DNA of 39,028 nucleotides from Lingula anatina (Eukaryota > Brachiopoda > Lingulata > Lingulida > Lingulidae). Positions within the stretch are counted from its first letter, which is position 1, and the number at the start of each line of letters is the position of its first letter. This document shows, one piece after another, positions 36,056 through 39,028 of the stretch. The stretch is from the NCBI RefSeq assembly GCF_001039355.2, contig NW_019775682.1:145009-184036 (forward strand). Reading direction: 5' to 3'. The notes under the pieces were generated by a model. The model saw nothing but the letters and a program-made list of their open reading frames with translations. It searched no databases and was not told the DNA's origin. The translations under genes were made by a program, and so were the position numbers.

Positions 36056-39028
36056 GCTTTTTATAATTTCAGAAAACCCAGAAGATTTTTAAAACTTACA
36101 TTTGATAACAAATATTCATTGTTATTCATATTTCAAAAATTCTGTTGGAATACAGAACTGCCAATTTTTATCGTATTCTAGAAAAGGAATGTGAGAGTAT
36201 TGGCGAGTACATGCGAGACATTAGCAACCGGTGTTATTTCTACCAGTGCACCTACGCCAACGCGGCATTAGACTTGGAGCCCACGCGTCTCAGATGTGCT
36301 CCGGGCACCACAGTGCGTCATGATTACGTCATGCAACCCGGTGACGCCAACCCTTGTCACGGCATTAATTTGGTAAGCATCGCAACATCTTTGGAACACT
36401 CGGTTGTTATTGTATTTGTTCGTTAAAATTTTCGTTTTAGATTAAACAAACAAGTGACTACACTTTGCCTCTAAGGGCACAGTGTGGACTTTTTTCGCCA
36501 AATGCTCCGTTACAACGGATTTTGATTGCGTTTTTGATATTTTTGCTTTGATGGCCAGTTTCGATTTCCTTAAAAACGGTGTTCAAAACGGTGAGTAATA
36601 CGGCATTTCTTCAGACTTTGTTACACCGTGCTTGAAACCGTTTGCGGTACGGATTTTTTGCCCACCCTCACACTTTTTTCATTTGGGGCACCATCGAAGT
36701 CATACATCAGTTTTAAAGAATTTTTAATATTGCAGCCTTTTCTATTGTTGCTTTTTCATGAGACTGGACCAAAATTAGTTTTCCAAGCGTTCGTTAGCCC
36801 GGTGTGACACGGTGTCTTAAGAACTTTATACATAATTGGGATTTTGTTCGATACAAACGATATTCATTACAATCACCCGCCGTCGTATGCCTCTTTTCCT
36901 GATCTCGAGTCTCGATATTTTTTTTAACTATACTTAGCTTGATTGTTTGCAACGATACATAAGACAGTCACGCAAGATCAATCCATCTCAAAGATTGTCT
37001 GGTTATGATGAAGAAAATCCCATTTGTGTTTTAAACATATTCCACAAATTGCACCTAGACACTCTTGAGACTTTCTCTTCGCTTTGAATTTTATACCCCT
37101 AGTATGTGATCAACATGACTGACGGCAAATCTACAAGCGTTTTTAATCTCTCGATTAAATGTAACATTTATTTCCAAAATCCGATTTTCTATGGCAGCCG
37201 TGTATTGACGAAACCGGCGAGTGGTCCCCCTGGGGAGAGTGGGGAGAGTGCACCGTCACGTGCGGTGGTGGCGTCAGCGTAAGAAGCCGAACGTGCTCTA
37301 TACCCGGCACCTGTGAGGGACCCAGTGAGGAGAGTCGAGTCTGCAATACTCAAGCCTGTAAGTATATGGCAATATGGCAATAACACAAACACAAGGTATA
37401 AACGGGGCCGCACGGACACACACGCATGCAGTGACGCATATGTAAAGGTTTGTGCGCGTGCATTCATTCTTTCACAGGCTTTGGCTGGAGCCAATATAGG
37501 AAGCTTTTAAAATCATATCTATTCCCCATAGTAGTTTGTTGTTCCACAAAACTGTAGATAAACATCCCATGAATATTCAAATACCTAATGCACTAAGACA
37601 AAACAATTAAAATGATAGTGTATGATGGTGTATTATGGTGTATGAAGGCCTAAGAACAAAGAAGTAGGCCTACATATTTGAAAATTGCACGACAACAAAG
37701 CACACATTCTACACCCTGGTTCCACAACTACATTCTTTCTACACTAATTTTTTCTAAACACTCCCAGGTTTCGTCTTCACGAACTGGACCAACAAAGACA
37801 CCCCTCTCACTATAGACGGTGGCGCTTGGGGAGGAGACGGAGACTTCGAGACAGACTTTGGTGCGGTAAGTATAGGGCCCAGCAAGATACACAACGATAC
37901 GAAGGGTTCCCTATATAGTAGGGATTTAATCAACGTTTTTATTCGCATGGTGAATGTATTTAGCTTTCATTTTGTAAATTGCAGTATGAACAACGCAGCT
38001 GTTTTCTTTGGGTAAGCATATTTTCGACCTCGATAGGCCTATATGTCCCTTTCCATCGCAAAAATCATTTTCTCTCAATTTTACTAAAACCTTTTTTATT
38101 GGAAGCAGGTAGTTTCAGTGCCATGAACCTGTCAGGTTCATTTTCACAAAAAATTAATTGCATACTTACGTTCCCCTTTGCATCGAAACATAATCCAATT
38201 TTACCTGACCCTCCAAAAACATGTTGAGAATCAGGGTGGTCAACGACCGGAATCTTTTATGTTCTAAGGATACTCCTGTATGGTGTCAAAGTGAAATAGG
38301 CAATTTTTCATTTTGTAATTTGTCGCATCATAATACGTAGTGTAGTAGTGCTCCTACGCTGTTGTCAAGAAAATTGATTTATATACTACCCATAATTATA
38401 TTTGTTGAATATTAGGATGACATCCATCGGTCGAACCTTACTCAGAGAGATAATTGTGATCGATAGTGCAGGGCAGTATAAGTCAAACTCTGCCAGTGGT
38501 TTATTACAGTACTGTATGACTACACTGGCAAAACTTTGTCAGACCGAAATATGAAACAATATTTGTATGATCCATGACCAATATCTTTTATAAAGCCAAT
38601 TCTCTGTATTTTTAATACATGTCCGAAGGAAAGTCGCCATGCACTTTAGTTTGGCCTGCATTATAACAGTGGTCATATACATTTTAACAGACATGCCTGT
38701 CAGAGAACAATTCAATGTACTCAGTTCTAATGTTAAACAATAAATAGCATTTTCTTCATCTTAGGTCTGCGGAGTTGGCAATCCAATTGTGGATATAGAA
38801 TGCCGAACGGTAGAGGGTCATATTCCGTCCAATGAAACCTACCTAGACGAGCCTGGCGTGTTCATAACCCGCTGCGGGCTCACGCCGATCCCCGGCATCA
38901 TGTGTGTGAACGCTGCCACTAACAACGGCACATGCGTGGACTTTGAGACGCGTTTCTTGTGCCCCAATAACGAGGCTTTCGGTACGCGAGAGGTGTACGC
39001 CAGAGCGGAGGAACTTGAGTTGCAATTG
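35847..39028 (+). CDS. Secreted modular protein: chitin-binding-like, TSP1 and WxxW domains (5' part)
   Basis: Exons: 35847-35904, 36182-36372, 37198-37357, 37768-37865 and 38765 onward. All four introns are GT-AG with phases 1, 0, 1, 0, and 257 codons are visible. Residues 1-18 form a signal peptide (hydrophobic core LFLVVLATA). Cys23, 37, 42, 58, 78 and 85 have the spacing of a CBM14 (peritrophin-A-like) domain. Residues about 92-137 are a thrombospondin type 1 repeat with W92xxW95xxW98 (possible C-mannosylation) and CTVTCGGG (the O-fucose consensus). From about residue 138 a WxxW domain follows (FTNWTNKDTP, then GIMCVNAATN and DFETRFLCP), the module shared by cartilage intermediate layer proteins and gel-forming mucins. 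The frame is open at the window end, so the protein is longer. A role in extracellular matrix or mucus is inferred from the domains. No orthologue is recognised. Confidence 0.88.
35998..36053. repeat. (TA)n microsatellite in intron 1 of the secreted protein gene
   Basis: About 56 bases of TA dinucleotides between the signal-peptide exon and the first domain exon. Confidence 0.95.

Noticed and set aside
36075-36091. Alternative exon 2 start after TAATTTCAG in the secreted protein gene
   Set aside because: The acceptor looks usable and keeps phase, but it meets TAA after six codons. The acceptor before 36182 gives a long frame with conserved cysteines.
37155-37494. Minus-strand frames over the TSP1 exon
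   Set aside because: They are antisense shadows of the plus-strand exon, whose domain and splice sites are clear.

Overview
This is animal nuclear genomic DNA: multi-exon genes with GT-AG introns, long AT-rich intergenic stretches, many microsatellites, several foldback or MITE-like repeats, and a scaffold gap (N at 3293-4061). Gene content points to an invertebrate deuterostome, most likely a lancelet (Branchiostoma). It includes a protein phosphatase 6 catalytic subunit very close to the vertebrate one, a globin with the ancestral B12.2 and G7.0 introns, and a secreted protein combining chitin-binding-like, thrombospondin type 1 and WxxW domains. The species assignment is inference.

Layout. 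1-22 kb is essentially gene-free apart from a possible terminal exon fragment on the minus strand (2339-2551) beside the gap. The gap is flanked by two identical 794-base copies (2499-3292 and 4062-4855), which looks like an unmerged contig overlap. This half also holds a hAT-like MITE (688-971), a short perfect hairpin (1344-1374), a foldback element (8688-8863), a second TIR element (13614-13829) followed by a compact hairpin (13859-13928), and long AC, TC, TG and AAAT microsatellites.

From 22 kb there are three gene models, all resolved to exons by splice signals, continuous frame and protein family. (1) A five-exon globin on the minus strand (22532-24271, 186 aa), with a TATA box and an inverted CCAAT box upstream. 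(2) A ten-exon PPP6C on the plus strand (28785-33084, 301 aa). (3) The first five exons of a secreted modular protein on the plus strand (35847 to beyond the window end).

The most notable signals are in PPP6C. Intron 7 (31150-31330) is a textbook U12-dependent AT-AC intron. Right after exon 2, the exon end and donor site encoding the catalytic GDIHG motif is followed by two decayed tandem copies reading GDIRG. The three genes have no evident functional link and are each monocistronic. No prokaryotic-type system, CRISPR, rRNA or tRNA gene was recognised.
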